Assembly: GCA_021816955.1 (NCBI GenBank)
Contig: JAKAWP010000010.1
Span: 1-37,533 of the forward strand
DNA: 37,533 bases
DNA from: Thermoplasmata archaeon
GTDB taxonomy: Archaea > Thermoplasmatota > Thermoplasmata > Lutacidiplasmatales > UBA184
Direction of reading: 5' to 3'
Part shown: positions 17,593-27,259 of the stretch, piece by piece
How positions within the stretch are numbered: position 1 is the first letter of the stretch
How the letters are laid out: each line of letters begins with the position of its first letter
Notes under the pieces: generated by a model
Told to the model about the DNA's origin: nothing
Database searches by the model: none
What the model saw: only the letters and a program-made list of their open reading frames with translations
Program-made: the position numbers and the translations under genes

Positions 17593-19209
17593 TCACCGGC
17601 GAGGCTTCGGGGCCGCTGGTCGCGAGCGTCGACGGCCCTTGGTCCGGTCGCGACGCACGGCCGCCGCCGCGAGGAGGCCGAGATGCCGGTTCCAAACGGC
17701 CCGAGGCCGGGGCCAATCTTGACGGAAATGAGCGCCTCGGCTCTCGGTGCGAGCGAGCGCCGCTTCGGCGATCAGCCAGCCGGTGAGAGCGGCGTTCGCG
17801 ACGTCCGACGGCGGCTTGGAGGGGTCCGACGGCTCGGATCGCCGGCCGATTCGCTCGAGCAGCCCAATCGCTTCTTGGAGACCGGCGGCTGACCGGACGA
17901 TCCCGACGAACTCCCAGAGGCCGTCTTTGATCGCCTGGAGATCGTCGTCGCTCCCGGCCCAACCGCTCCCCGGGGGCCAAGCGAGCACGAGCCGGCGGGC
18001 GGGCATCGCGGGACCTCCCGGCGCCGGATGGACGAGCTGCCGGGCCGCATGCTCTCCGAAAACGAGGCCCTCGAGCAGGGAGTTGCTGCCGAGCCGGTTC
18101 GCGCCGTGGACCCCCGTGCAGGCGACCTCTCCGACGGCGTACAGCCCAGGGATCGAGGTTCTCGCCTCGTGATCTGTCGCCACCCCTCCGACAGTATAGT
18201 GCGCCGCCGGAGCGACCGGGATCCGATCCCGGGCGAGGTCGAGTCCGAACGCAGCGAGGAACCGGGAGACGGACGGAAACCTCGCATACAGTCGGTCGCG
18301 CGGCACCCGCGTCGCGTCGAGGTACACGCACGGAGCGCCGCTCCGCTCGATCTCGGCGACGATCGCGCGCGCGACGACGTCCCGGGGAGCGAGCTCGGCG
18401 TCCGGGTGCACGTCGGGCATGAACCGCTCCCCGGCTTCGTTGAGAAGGACGGCCCCCTCTCCCCGCAACGCCTCCGTGATCAGAAACCGCGGCGCCCCCT
18501 CCCGGCAGAACGTCGTCGGATGGAACTGGACGAACTCCATGTCCGTGAGCAGCGCGCCGGCCCGGAAGGCGATCGCCATCCCGTCGCCCGTCGCGACCGG
18601 GGGGTTCGAGCTCTGCCGGAAGAGGCTGCCGGCCCCGCCGGATGCGAGCACGACCGGTGCGGCGTCCAAGGTCTCCGTTTCGCCGCCCTCGGCGTTCGAC
18701 ACGGTCGCCTCGATCACGCCGGCCGCCAAGGGTCGCAGCGCGCGCAGCACGCACCGCTCGCGAACCTCGACGCCGAGGTCGAGCACGCGCTGGCGGATCG
18801 TCTCTTCGATCGAGAGGCCGGTCGCGTCGCCTCCCGCGTGCAGGATCCTCGAGCGGCTGTGCGCCGCCTCCCGTCCGAGTTGAATCTGCCCTTCGATCGT
18901 GTCGAACGGGACCCCGTAGCGGACCAGGTCGGCGATCCGAAGCGGTGCCTCCTCCGTCAAGATCTTCGCCGCCGTCCGGTCGACGAGATCCCCTCCCGCT
19001 CGGAGCGTATCCTCGAGGTGCAGTCGGGGAGAGTCGTCCGCGCCGATCGCGGCCGCAATCCCCCCTTGGGCGTACCGCGTGTTCGATTCTTCGAGCCGGG
19101 CCTTGGTGAGCAAGACCGGCTTGAGGCCGAGCTCACGGACCCGCAGAGCGACGTAGAGCCCGGCAATCCCCGTTCCCACGATGAACGGACGGCGGCTGCG
19201 GTCGGTCAC
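17593..19209 (-). CDS. nadB: L-aspartate oxidase
   Basis: [100 protein letters not shown]. Confidence 0.95.
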   Translation of the reverse strand: MTDRSRRPFIVGTGIAGLYVALRVRELGLKPVLLTKARLEESNTRYAQGGIAAAIGADDSPRLHLEDTLRAGGDLVDRTAAKILTEEAPLRIADLVRYGVPFDTIEGQIQLGREAAHSRSRILHAGGDATGLSIEETIRQRVLDLGVEVRERCVLRALRPLAAGVIEATVSNAEGGETETLDAAPVVLASGGAGSLFRQSSNPPVATGDGMAIAFRAGALLTDMEFVQFHPTTFCREGAPRFLITEALRGEGAVLLNEAGERFMPDVHPDAELAPRDVVARAIVAEIERSGAPCVYLDATRVPRDRLYARFPSVSRFLAAFGLDLARDRIPVAPAAHYTVGGVATDHEARTSIPGLYAVGEVACTGVHGANRLGSNSLLEGLVFGEHAARQLVHPAPGGPAMPARRLVLAWPPGSGWAGSDDDLQAIKDGLWEFVGIVRSAAGLQEAIGLLERIGRRSEPSDPSKPPSDVANAALTGWLIAEAALARTESRGAHFRQDWPRPRAVWNRHLGLLAAAAVRRDRTKGRRRSRPAAPKPRR

Positions 19210-19361
19210 GCTCTTCGGGTACCGTCCGAGCGTAAGGGGTTGTCGCTCGGAGCCCCCCGAGAGAGATCCCGCTGGTCAGCGGCCGCCGAACGGCTTTCGT
19301 CCGGACGGATCCCGATTCTACCCGGGGCCGGGGAAGGGACGAAGCGGTGCCCGGCGGTGGG

Positions 19362-20465
19362 TCAGCTGAGGGGAGCGTGGCACCGGTGGCACGTGGCCGA
19401 GTACGGCGGGTTCGGCGCCCCGCACATTCCGCAGAAAACCGGTGGCCCGCCCGATGGAGGGGAAGCCGCGGGAGGTGGAGAGGGCGAAGCCGACGGAGGA
19501 GTTGGGGGTGGGCTCGGCCGCCCCGACTGGGGCGCTTGCGACGGGGCCGGACCGGCCGGGGGCGGAGCAACTGGTCCGGGACCCCCGCCCCAAGGAGGCG
19601 GCGACATGTACGGCGGCGGCATGGTCGGTGGAGCGTAACCGTACGGCGATCCTGCTTGGGGGGCCGCATACCCGGGCTGGGTCTCCGCGGCGCCGAACGG
19701 CTCGCGTCGCGTCCGGGCGACCAGGACGAGCGCCACGAGGAAGAAGACGAAGGTGACGAAGGCGAGGTACCAGCCGACGCCGGGGCCCCAGTTCGCCGTC
19801 GTTCCTCCCGCGCTCGAGGAACCGAAGAACGAGGTGCACGGCGACGGCGTGGTCGGGGTTGTTCCGCCGCAGACGGGTCCGAGCAGGGCCGATGAGCTCC
19901 CGGCCAAGACCCAGATCGGGGCGACGAGGACGAGGATTACCGCGATCAGCGCGAGCAGAATAGTGAGGGTCAGCTGGATGCGGCCAAACGTAAACCCGAG
20001 GGCGCCCATGATTCCAAAGATGACCCCGACCAGACCGAGAATCAAGGCGCCCAAAACGAGGTAGTAGACCCCGCTATAGAGGGTCGTCAGGGCTCCCGAC
20101 TGAGGCAGGCTGTTGTACTGAGTCGTTGTTGTCGTGCATTGGGCGCCCGCCGGGCAATTGACGGTGGATAAGGTGCTGCCCGGGTAGAGGGAAGTGGTGG
20201 ACGACGCGCCCCCGCCCGAAGAGCTGATCTGATACCAGCCGAGTCCGAGGGAGACCGCCGCCAAGATCACCGCCAACAGCAGAACGACGCTCGCTGCCAG
20301 CCGGCGGCGGTGAAGAGGGCGCCGGGGCGGTCGGGCGGGCGGATAGTACCCCGGCGGGACGTTGTATCCCGAAGGGGCCCCCGGCGGGTACGACGCCGAA
20401 GGAGGCATCGGCGGCGCGCCGACGTTGGGAGCTGGCCCGGGAGGCGGATTCCAGTTCGAACTCAC
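19362..20465 (-). CDS. Pro-rich four-TM membrane protein with C-terminal zinc ribbon
   Basis: GTG 20465 preferred over the longer track ORF (to 20669): TATA-like ttttaatag at about 20495-20503; four hydrophobic segments; C-terminal CGMCGAPNPPYSATCHRCHAPLS. Confidence 0.75.
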   Translation of the reverse strand: MSSNWNPPPGPAPNVGAPPMPPSASYPPGAPSGYNVPPGYYPPARPPRRPLHRRRLAASVVLLLAVILAAVSLGLGWYQISSSGGGASSTTSLYPGSTLSTVNCPAGAQCTTTTTQYNSLPQSGALTTLYSGVYYLVLGALILGLVGVIFGIMGALGFTFGRIQLTLTILLALIAVILVLVAPIWVLAGSSSALLGPVCGGTTPTTPSPCTSFFGSSSAGGTTANWGPGVGWYLAFVTFVFFLVALVLVARTRREPFGAAETQPGYAAPQAGSPYGYAPPTMPPPYMSPPPWGGGPGPVAPPPAGPAPSQAPQSGRPSPPPTPPSASPSPPPAASPPSGGPPVFCGMCGAPNPPYSATCHRCHAPLS

Positions 20466-20672
20466 AGCGTGCCGGGACCCCCACCCTCGTCCGGCTATTA
20501 AAACCCAGTGGAACGGTTGCCCTGGCTTACGAAACGCCACCGGGGCGCACTTCCCCGCGGGTGAATGCGGCCGGGGCCGCCCTGCCAATCGGGTTCGCCT
20601 CTTCAGAGCTCGACTCCGACCCGCGCACCGAATAACGGGGTCGGTCCTCTTCGACCGGTGCGTTCCCACCGG

Positions 20673-21662
20673 CTACGCCGAGCCGGAACGCCTCTCCCAC
20701 AGGAAGATCCTCGACGATTCGAACGGAGCGAATCCGTGCCGCGCGTACAGACGACGCGCCGGAGTGTTCTCCGCACTGACCCAGAGGGTCACCGCCTCGT
20801 AGCCTAGGGCGTGGAGCGAGCGCAGCGTCGAGTCCAGCAGGTTTCCCCCTAATCCCCTCCCCCGGAATGCGGGGTCGATCATGAAGTCCACGAGAAGCGT
20901 TCGTCGAGGCGACAGCTCGGTCGAGAGGCTCGCTCCGACCAGTTGACCGGAAGCCGTATCGGCTAAGGCCCACGACGCTTCGGGGAGAAATCGGCCCAGC
21001 CTGCCCCGGACGACCTCGGTCAGGATTCTTCGATGGCGCTCCGGGTCCGGCCCAAGGAGTCGTTCGTCGACACTGCCTTGGAAGGCCCGGACGTCGAGCG
21101 CGACGACGGTCTCGAGTGGGACTTCGGCAATTCGTCGAGGCGTGACCGTCGGGGGCCACGAGGGTGAAGGAGGTGGCTCGCCGGGCCGGAGCGCTCGGAC
21201 CAGGTGGAGCCGTTCGAACGCCGATACCGAAAGGGCCGAGGGGAGGAGTTGCGGAAGCGTCGCTTCCTCCTCGGGCGAGAGCCCCGTACAGCCGACGCTC
21301 ATCTGGCGCACGGCCGGCGCGGCCGCTCCGAGGAGGGCGGCCAAGAGCAACGCTCCGCGCCGGCCCGCCTCGGGCCCGGGCTCGACGTGCAGATGGCCGA
21401 AGGCCAACGCGCCGTCCTCGGAGGCGAACGCAAGACCCCCCGGCTCCTTCGGTATCGCGCGCCCGAGGACGGTCCCTCGGCGCAGGCTCGCCACCGTCTC
21501 CTCCGTCCAGGCACCGCCGGGGGCTTCCTCGCGCTGGGCCAGCGCCTTGTGCACGGCGTGGACCAGCTCGAGCAGCCGGTATTCGGGGACGTCGGACGCG
21601 GGGCAAACGGCGCCGGTCTCGCCGCGGTCCGTCGGAGCCCTCGGGTCAGGGGCCAGCGGCAT
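20673..21662 (-). CDS. GNAT acetyltransferase, probably two tandem GNAT-like lobes
   Basis: LLVDFMIDPAFRGRGLGGNLLDSTLRSLHALGYEAVTLWVSAENTPARRLYARHGFAPF. Confidence 0.85.
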   Translation of the reverse strand: MPLAPDPRAPTDRGETGAVCPASDVPEYRLLELVHAVHKALAQREEAPGGAWTEETVASLRRGTVLGRAIPKEPGGLAFASEDGALAFGHLHVEPGPEAGRRGALLLAALLGAAAPAVRQMSVGCTGLSPEEEATLPQLLPSALSVSAFERLHLVRALRPGEPPPSPSWPPTVTPRRIAEVPLETVVALDVRAFQGSVDERLLGPDPERHRRILTEVVRGRLGRFLPEASWALADTASGQLVGASLSTELSPRRTLLVDFMIDPAFRGRGLGGNLLDSTLRSLHALGYEAVTLWVSAENTPARRLYARHGFAPFESSRIFLWERRSGSA

Positions 21663-22524
21663 GTTGCCGGAGGATCTGGGCGATGTCCGGAGCGACGGAC
21701 GCCTTCTCGGCCGGGTTGACGAGCGTGTCCGTGGAGTAGATACCGTCCGTCACGGCCTTGATCCGCTCGAACGCGTCGCGAAGGAACAAGCCGTGGACGC
21801 AGGCGGCGGCGACCGACGCCGCTCCGCATCGAGCGAGCAGCTTCGCGGATTCAACGATCGTTCCTCCCGTGGAGATGACGTCGTCCACGATCGCGACACG
21901 GGCCCCTCGGACCTTTTCCCGGTCGGCCGCCCCGAGCGAGAGTTCGACGTGATCGCTGTCGATCCGGTGCTTCGCCAGTTGGATCCACGGCTTGTCGAGG
22001 AGCTTCGCCATTCGCTCCACGCGGGCGACCCCGCCCTTGTCCGGAGAGACGATCAGGTCGACTTGACGCTGGGCGAGCAGCCGCGCGAGCGCGGGGATCC
22101 CGCTCACTTCGTAGATCGGCTTCGAGAACGCCCCGAGCGTGAGCGGCGAGTGGAGCTCGACCGTGACCACCGCATCGCTGCCGAGCTCTACCACGTTCGC
22201 GACCGCCCGTGCGCTGACGGGCTCGCCGGGGTAGAACCGCCGATCCTGTCGCGCGTACGCGAAGTAGGGGACCACCGTGAAGACCCGCCGGGCCCCGGCT
22301 TCCCGGGCCGCGTCCTTGAGGAGGAGGAGCTCGACCAGGTCGGCGTCCGTTCGCGTCGACTGCACGATGACCGCATCCGCGCCGGCGAGGGAATCGCCGA
22401 TCCGCACGTACATCTCGCCGTCCGGGAATCGCTTCTGGAACGGAAGTCCGAAAGGGGCGTTCTCGAGCTCGCGGGAGATCCGTTCGGCGAGGGCGGTCGA
22501 CGCCGAGCCTCCGATCAAATACAC
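21646..22524 (-). CDS. prs: Ribose-phosphate pyrophosphokinase (PRPP synthetase)
   Basis: FPDGEMYVRIGDSLAGADAVIVQSTR, YFAYARQDRRFYPGEPVSARAVAN, VSPDKGGVARVE, VAIVDDVISTGGTI. Confidence 0.95.
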   Translation of the reverse strand: MYLIGGSASTALAERISRELENAPFGLPFQKRFPDGEMYVRIGDSLAGADAVIVQSTRTDADLVELLLLKDAAREAGARRVFTVVPYFAYARQDRRFYPGEPVSARAVANVVELGSDAVVTVELHSPLTLGAFSKPIYEVSGIPALARLLAQRQVDLIVSPDKGGVARVERMAKLLDKPWIQLAKHRIDSDHVELSLGAADREKVRGARVAIVDDVISTGGTIVESAKLLARCGAASVAAACVHGLFLRDAFERIKAVTDGIYSTDTLVNPAEKASVAPDIAQILRQHAAGP

Positions 22525-22614
22525 CGTTCCGTCCCGTTCCGTCGGCGCACTGGGGACTCGGCCCCCCTCTAAAGGTTTGCCCGGGAGCGCGTCGCAACGG
22601 CCGTTCGGGCTCGA

Positions 22615-24015
22615 TCAGCGGTCGTCGCTTCGTGCGTGGGAACGGCGGACCTTCGGTACCGGGCGTCCCCGCCGGCCCCCGAGCGGCGCCGCCTTCGTCC
22701 CCCGGACCGGCGGTGCGCGGCCTCGTCTCCGTTCCGTCGCATCCGCGCTCACCCGATCGCTCCCCGTTTCGCGGTCTTGCTCCCCGTCGGGATCGCGGGT
22801 TCGCTCTTCCCCAGCCACTTCGAGCGCCTCGTCGTCCTCATCGTCCGGCTCCGGCCGGGAGGAGCGACGCGCGCCGCGCGAAACCGAAGCCTCCTCCTCG
22901 CCGCCGTCGGCCGCCGGCTCGCGAACCCGTCGGTTCGCGGGGCTCCGTCGGCGCCACTGACCGACCGCCAGATGGATCGCGGCCCCGGCCCCGACGATCC
23001 CTATGATCGTCAGACCGAGATACTCCCACGACTGAACCGGGACTTCCGCGCTGGTGCCCGATAGGAGCAGCTTCAGCGCGCCCAGCCAGGGGATCATCCC
23101 GCGGGCGACCCCAATCACCCACCCGGGCTCGACCAGCGGGCTCAACCCGGCCTGTTGGTCAGGGTTGCCGATGCAATCGGTGGGGGGACAGCTGTCGCAC
23201 TTCAGGTTCGGGGTGTTCGCGCAGTTGTCGTCGCCCATCGTCAGGAAGCCCGACGCCCGCCCGAGACCGGGGCTCGAAAGATCGATCGAGAGGTTCACGC
23301 TCTTCCATCCGATATGGTAGAGGTTCAACGTCTGGGTCAGTCCCGCGTACTGGCAGGCGTTCGGTGCGGACGGCGGGCCGTAGCTGTAGACGGCGTGGTC
23401 AGCCGTGCCGCAGGGGAGCCCTGCGAGGGACGGAGCCGAGAATGATCCGCTCGCCGAGTCGTACACGAGGTAGAGGATCGCGCGGTGGATGATCGGGGTG
23501 GCTTGGGCATTGCCGTACGGTTCGTAGACGATGACGTCCCCGAGCTCTCCGTACGTCGAGAGACCGGCCGCGGCGGACCCGGAATGCAAGGCATCGACGT
23601 AGGTCGTGATCGACGTCGTGGGGGTCTTCTGGACGAAGATGATGTCGCCGGTGTTGAGCAACCCGAGCACATCGTTCGGCCCGTGCTGCATGCTGTTCGA
23701 GTCGACGACATAGACGGGCGGCCAATTTTGCGCGTAGGCGTACGACCCGACGATCAGCACTACCACGATCGCGAGCGCGACGAGCGGCTCGAAGAAGATC
23801 GAATCCCGAGCCCGGAAGAAGACCGGGCGCTTCGAGCGCCGCGCGCCGAACCAACCGCGGAAGCGACCCGGAGGCCGACCGTGCGCCGGCTCATCCCACC
23901 GGCGGATCGGCCGATGCGGCGGGGGCGGCCGGTGGGGCGGCAGCCGCTCGGTCGGAGGGTGATGGACCGGCCGGTGGTGGTGGGGCGGCGGTCCGTGCTC
24001 GGGTTCGGGCACCAT
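22615..24015 (-). CDS. Archaeal-type signal peptidase I (S26B-like) with His/Pro-rich N-terminus and charged C-terminal tail
   Basis: YVVDSNSMQHG (Ser), GDVIVYEPYGNAQATPIIHRAI (His), GFLTMGDDN; two TM segments; start 24015 suggested by TATA-like gggttaagg near 24045 (24036 also possible). Confidence 0.8.
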   Translation of the reverse strand: MVPEPEHGPPPHHHRPVHHPPTERLPPHRPPPPHRPIRRWDEPAHGRPPGRFRGWFGARRSKRPVFFRARDSIFFEPLVALAIVVVLIVGSYAYAQNWPPVYVVDSNSMQHGPNDVLGLLNTGDIIFVQKTPTTSITTYVDALHSGSAAAGLSTYGELGDVIVYEPYGNAQATPIIHRAILYLVYDSASGSFSAPSLAGLPCGTADHAVYSYGPPSAPNACQYAGLTQTLNLYHIGWKSVNLSIDLSSPGLGRASGFLTMGDDNCANTPNLKCDSCPPTDCIGNPDQQAGLSPLVEPGWVIGVARGMIPWLGALKLLLSGTSAEVPVQSWEYLGLTIIGIVGAGAAIHLAVGQWRRRSPANRRVREPAADGGEEEASVSRGARRSSRPEPDDEDDEALEVAGEERTRDPDGEQDRETGSDRVSADATERRRGRAPPVRGTKAAPLGGRRGRPVPKVRRSHARSDDR

Positions 24016-24167
24016 CCGATTCGTCGTCCGGCCCATCGGCCTTAACCCTATGGCTCGACAGGCCACCCGGACGGCGGCACCGTCGGGGACGGGTCCGCGG
24101 CGCCCGCCGCGAAGATCCACCGGCCCCGTGGAACGAACGCTTTAACGTGCAGAGCCGACGTGCTCCG

Positions 24168-24809
24168 ATGAGGACGCCGATGCGGCTGATCGACATTTCG
24201 ATGCCGTTGGGGCCGGGGATGCCGGCCTTTCCGGGGGATCCGCTGTTCTCCACGGAGCGCACTCACTCCCTCGATCGGGGGGATGCGTACAACGTTTCTC
24301 GCCTGACGATGGGTTCTCACGCCGGGACCCATGTCGACCCTCCGGTGCACTTCGTGAAGGGGGGCGTCGGGATCGACGCCGTCCCTCTGGAGCGGTTGAA
24401 CGGGATGGCGCAGGTGGTCGACGTACCGTCGAGCGTGACGAGGATCGAGCCGGCGCACCTCGCGACCCTCCCAGCCGGGACCGAGCGGGTGCTGTTCCGG
24501 ACCGCGAACAGCGCTCGGTGGGCCCGCGCTCTCGAATTCTTCGGCGACTACGTCGCGCTCGGCGACCCGGCCGCGGCGATGCTCGTGAGCCGGGGCGTCC
24601 GTCTCGTCGGGATCGATGCGCTCTCGATCGAGCGCGACCCGGACGGCCAGTTCCCGGTCCATCACCGCCTGCTGTCGAGCGGGGTCGCCATCCTCGAAGG
24701 TCTCCTCCTCGCGGAGGCGCCGACCGGCCCCCAAGAGCTCGTCTGCCTCCCCCTCCGGATCCGGGCCGGCGACGGAGGACCCGCTCGCGCGGCCTTGCGC
24801 CTCTCCTGA
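24168..24809 (+). CDS. Cyclase / arylformamidase-like family protein
   Basis: LIDISMPLGPGMPAFPGDP...LTMGSHAGTHVDPPVHF; ATG 24168 fits TATA-like gctttaacg at 24137-24145. Confidence 0.88.
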   Translation: MRTPMRLIDISMPLGPGMPAFPGDPLFSTERTHSLDRGDAYNVSRLTMGSHAGTHVDPPVHFVKGGVGIDAVPLERLNGMAQVVDVPSSVTRIEPAHLATLPAGTERVLFRTANSARWARALEFFGDYVALGDPAAAMLVSRGVRLVGIDALSIERDPDGQFPVHHRLLSSGVAILEGLLLAEAPTGPQELVCLPLRIRAGDGGPARAALRLS

Positions 24810-24818
24810 CCTCCTACC

Positions 24819-25247
24819 GTGACTCCTCCACCTCCGGGCGCCGGATCGTACAGCCTCACTCTCGCCACGCCGTCGTTCTACCTGCTCGCCGCGATCCTCG
24901 GCCTGTTCATCGTCATGCTCTGGTACCTCTGGGCGACGCACGCGGGCCGTCGCCGGGGGTTGGAAGGGTACCTCGATGCCGTGGGGGTCGACCTCGGGTT
25001 TCTCCTCTTCGGGGTGGCGCTCGTCATCGGCCTGGTCGCCTACGACCCGAACGGGAACGTCACGTCGTGGGCGCTCTACCGGACGATCCTCAGCGGATAC
25101 TGGTTCGCCTTCGCGATCCCGATCGTGACCGTCGGCAGCTCCGTCGAGAGCCGCTCGCGGCGGACGATCCGGTGGTTCTATCCCTCGATCGTGATCGCCG
25201 CGCTCTTGTTCCTCGGGATCTTCGCGATCTACCTCGTCGGAGGCTGA
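24819..25247 (+). CDS. Four-TM membrane protein, function unknown
   Basis: 142 aa with about four hydrophobic segments. Confidence 0.65.
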   Translation: MTPPPPGAGSYSLTLATPSFYLLAAILGLFIVMLWYLWATHAGRRRGLEGYLDAVGVDLGFLLFGVALVIGLVAYDPNGNVTSWALYRTILSGYWFAFAIPIVTVGSSVESRSRRTIRWFYPSIVIAALLFLGIFAIYLVGG

Positions 25248-25263
25248 CCGGTTCGCGAGGCCG

Positions 25264-25446
25264 TCAGTCGCGTTCGTCGGGCGGCATCAGGTCGGGGATC
25301 CCGTCCGAGATCGGGTAGGTCGCCCCGCACCGTTCGCACGTGAGCGTCCCGTCGACGACCTCGGGACCGGCGGAGTCGCGGCGTTCGAGCTCGAGGGACG
25401 ACCGGCAGACGGGACACCGCAAGATCTCGAGCAGCTCGGCTCTCAT
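25264..25446 (-). CDS. Trm112-like (UPF0434-type) small zinc protein
   Basis: LLEILRCPVCRSSLEL...GTLTCERCGATYPISDGIPDLMPPD; ATGA overlap with aIF2-gamma. Confidence 0.87.
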   Translation of the reverse strand: MRAELLEILRCPVCRSSLELERRDSAGPEVVDGTLTCERCGATYPISDGIPDLMPPDERD

Positions 25447-26678
25447 TTCGCCGCACTCTCGACGATCCCGTAGCCGATCAGGCGCCAGGCGTTCAGCCGG
25501 CGCGAAACGGCGACCCGGCTCTTCGGAAAGACCGTCACCGGCCGGCCGAGCTGGATCTCGACTTCGTCGCCGCGCGCGCTCGTGACCTTACCCGGCGTGC
25601 TCGTAGTTCCGACGGTGATCGCAAGCGTCTCGCTCGTTCGGATCTTCTCGATCTTGATTTCTCGGTTCGCCCCGAGCACCCGGTCGAGAAGGGTCACCTT
25701 CAGGCGGAGACGCTGCGCCACCGGCGGCAGCGATCCGCTGACCCCGACCAGCCGGCCCGTGAGGCCGTCGGCCTTGGTGAGCGCCGGGTCGAGCGACGTC
25801 CCGACCGCCGCCAGCCCTCCCGGTTCGAGGCTCTCCCACTCTTGGCCGCCGCTCACCAGCCGTTCGATCCGAGCGGTCAGCGATTCCGCCTTCGACCCCC
25901 CGAGCGCGGGGAGACCCGGGCGGATGTCGATCTCGTCCCCGACCTTGAGACGCCCTTGGAGAAGCGAGCCGCCCAGCACGCCGCCACGAAGCTCGCTCGG
26001 CGGCGTCCCCGGGCGGTTCACGTCGAACGACCGGGCCACGTACAGGAGCGGAGGCTGCGATCGATCGCGCGCCGGCGTCGGGATCCGCTCTTCGATCGCG
26101 GCGATCAAGGCATCGAGGCCGACCCGGTGGTTCGCGCTGACCGGGATGACCGGCGCGGAATCGATCGGCGATCCGCGGAGGAATGCCTGGATCTGGGCGT
26201 AATTCTCTCGCGCGGCCTCGGGGGAGATGAGGTCGATCTTGTTCTGGACCACGATCACCCGGCGGACGCCGATGATGTCGAGCGCGTACAGGTGCTCGCG
26301 CGTCTGGGGTTGCGGGCACGGTTCGTTGGCCGCGACGAGCAATAGCGCGCCGTCCATGATCGCCGCGCCGCTCAGCATCGTCGCCATCAGCGTCTCATGC
26401 CCGGGGGCGTCCACGAACGACACGGCCCGCAGGAACTTCGCCTCGCCGCCGCAATTCGGGCAGGTCGGGGAGACCGAGTAGCCCGTGGGCGATGGACAGT
26501 TCGGGCACCGGTAGAACGCGGCGTCGGCGTAGCCGAGCTTGATGGAGATGCCGCGCTTGAGCTCCTCCGAGTGGCGGTCGGTCCACTCACCGGTGAGCGC
26601 TTGGGTGAGCGTCGTCTTGCCGTGGTCGACGTGCCCGACGAGCCCGATGTTGACTTCTGGTTGCCGGGGGACCTTCAT
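25443..26678 (-). CDS. eif2g: Translation initiation factor aIF2 gamma subunit
   Basis: PEVNIGLVGHVDHGKTTLTQALTGEWTDRHSEELKRGISIKLGYAD, zinc knuckle CPNC...CPNC, VDAPGHETLMATMLSGAAIMDGALLLVAANEPCPQPQTREHL. Confidence 0.97.
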   Translation of the reverse strand: MKVPRQPEVNIGLVGHVDHGKTTLTQALTGEWTDRHSEELKRGISIKLGYADAAFYRCPNCPSPTGYSVSPTCPNCGGEAKFLRAVSFVDAPGHETLMATMLSGAAIMDGALLLVAANEPCPQPQTREHLYALDIIGVRRVIVVQNKIDLISPEAARENYAQIQAFLRGSPIDSAPVIPVSANHRVGLDALIAAIEERIPTPARDRSQPPLLYVARSFDVNRPGTPPSELRGGVLGGSLLQGRLKVGDEIDIRPGLPALGGSKAESLTARIERLVSGGQEWESLEPGGLAAVGTSLDPALTKADGLTGRLVGVSGSLPPVAQRLRLKVTLLDRVLGANREIKIEKIRTSETLAITVGTTSTPGKVTSARGDEVEIQLGRPVTVFPKSRVAVSRRLNAWRLIGYGIVESAAK

Positions 26679-27052
26679 GCGGCGCCGAACAGCTCCGCGA
26701 GCGGTTTTGCGCCCTTCTTGGCGACCACGAGGTTGATCTGCACGGTCTCCTCGCTGATCGTGTTCCCTCGGAACGTCTTGCGCCGGCGCATCCCTCGCCG
26801 CGTCGGATGAAAGCCGAACCCTTTTCCGACGTATAGGCGGAGTTGACGGGCCCCCGGAAGGTCGGGGCGCAGGGGAAAGCCGCTGCGGTCGCTGCCCCCC
26901 GTGATTCGGAACGTGTACCCTTCGGCCCCGAGGAGCTCGCCGCCAATGCTCTCGCCGATCCGTCGGCCGAGGAATCCGGCCGCTTGGGGATCGCCCAGCG
27001 TGCGGGCGAGCGCTAGGGGTCCATCGGAGATCACGAGCTTGTACTCGACCAT
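26675..27052 (-). CDS. rps6e: 30S ribosomal protein S6e
   Basis: KLVISDGPLALARTL...RITGGSDRSGFPLRPDLPGARQLRLYVGKGFGFHPTRRGMRRRKTFRGNTISEETVQINL. Confidence 0.96.
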   Translation of the reverse strand: MVEYKLVISDGPLALARTLGDPQAAGFLGRRIGESIGGELLGAEGYTFRITGGSDRSGFPLRPDLPGARQLRLYVGKGFGFHPTRRGMRRRKTFRGNTISEETVQINLVVAKKGAKPLAELFGAA

Positions 27053-27259
27053 CGGTGCCGGCGCGCTCGCCGCCCTTCGCCTTCCCCGAATCTATTTAGC
27101 CCTAACCGGGGGCGACGCGGCGGTCGCCGGGCCGGGCGGCGACGACCGAACCCAGAGCCCGCTCGGCCGCGGAACCGCCGCTCGCCCTTCCGTTGGGACG
27201 TTCGGTTTATCTCGCCGGGGCCGGCTCCGGTACGGATCGGACCGAAGAGGCCGTGGAAG

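Noticed and set aside
18028-19638. 536-aa plus-strand ORF opposite nadB
   Set aside because: Antisense of a clearly recognisable L-aspartate oxidase.
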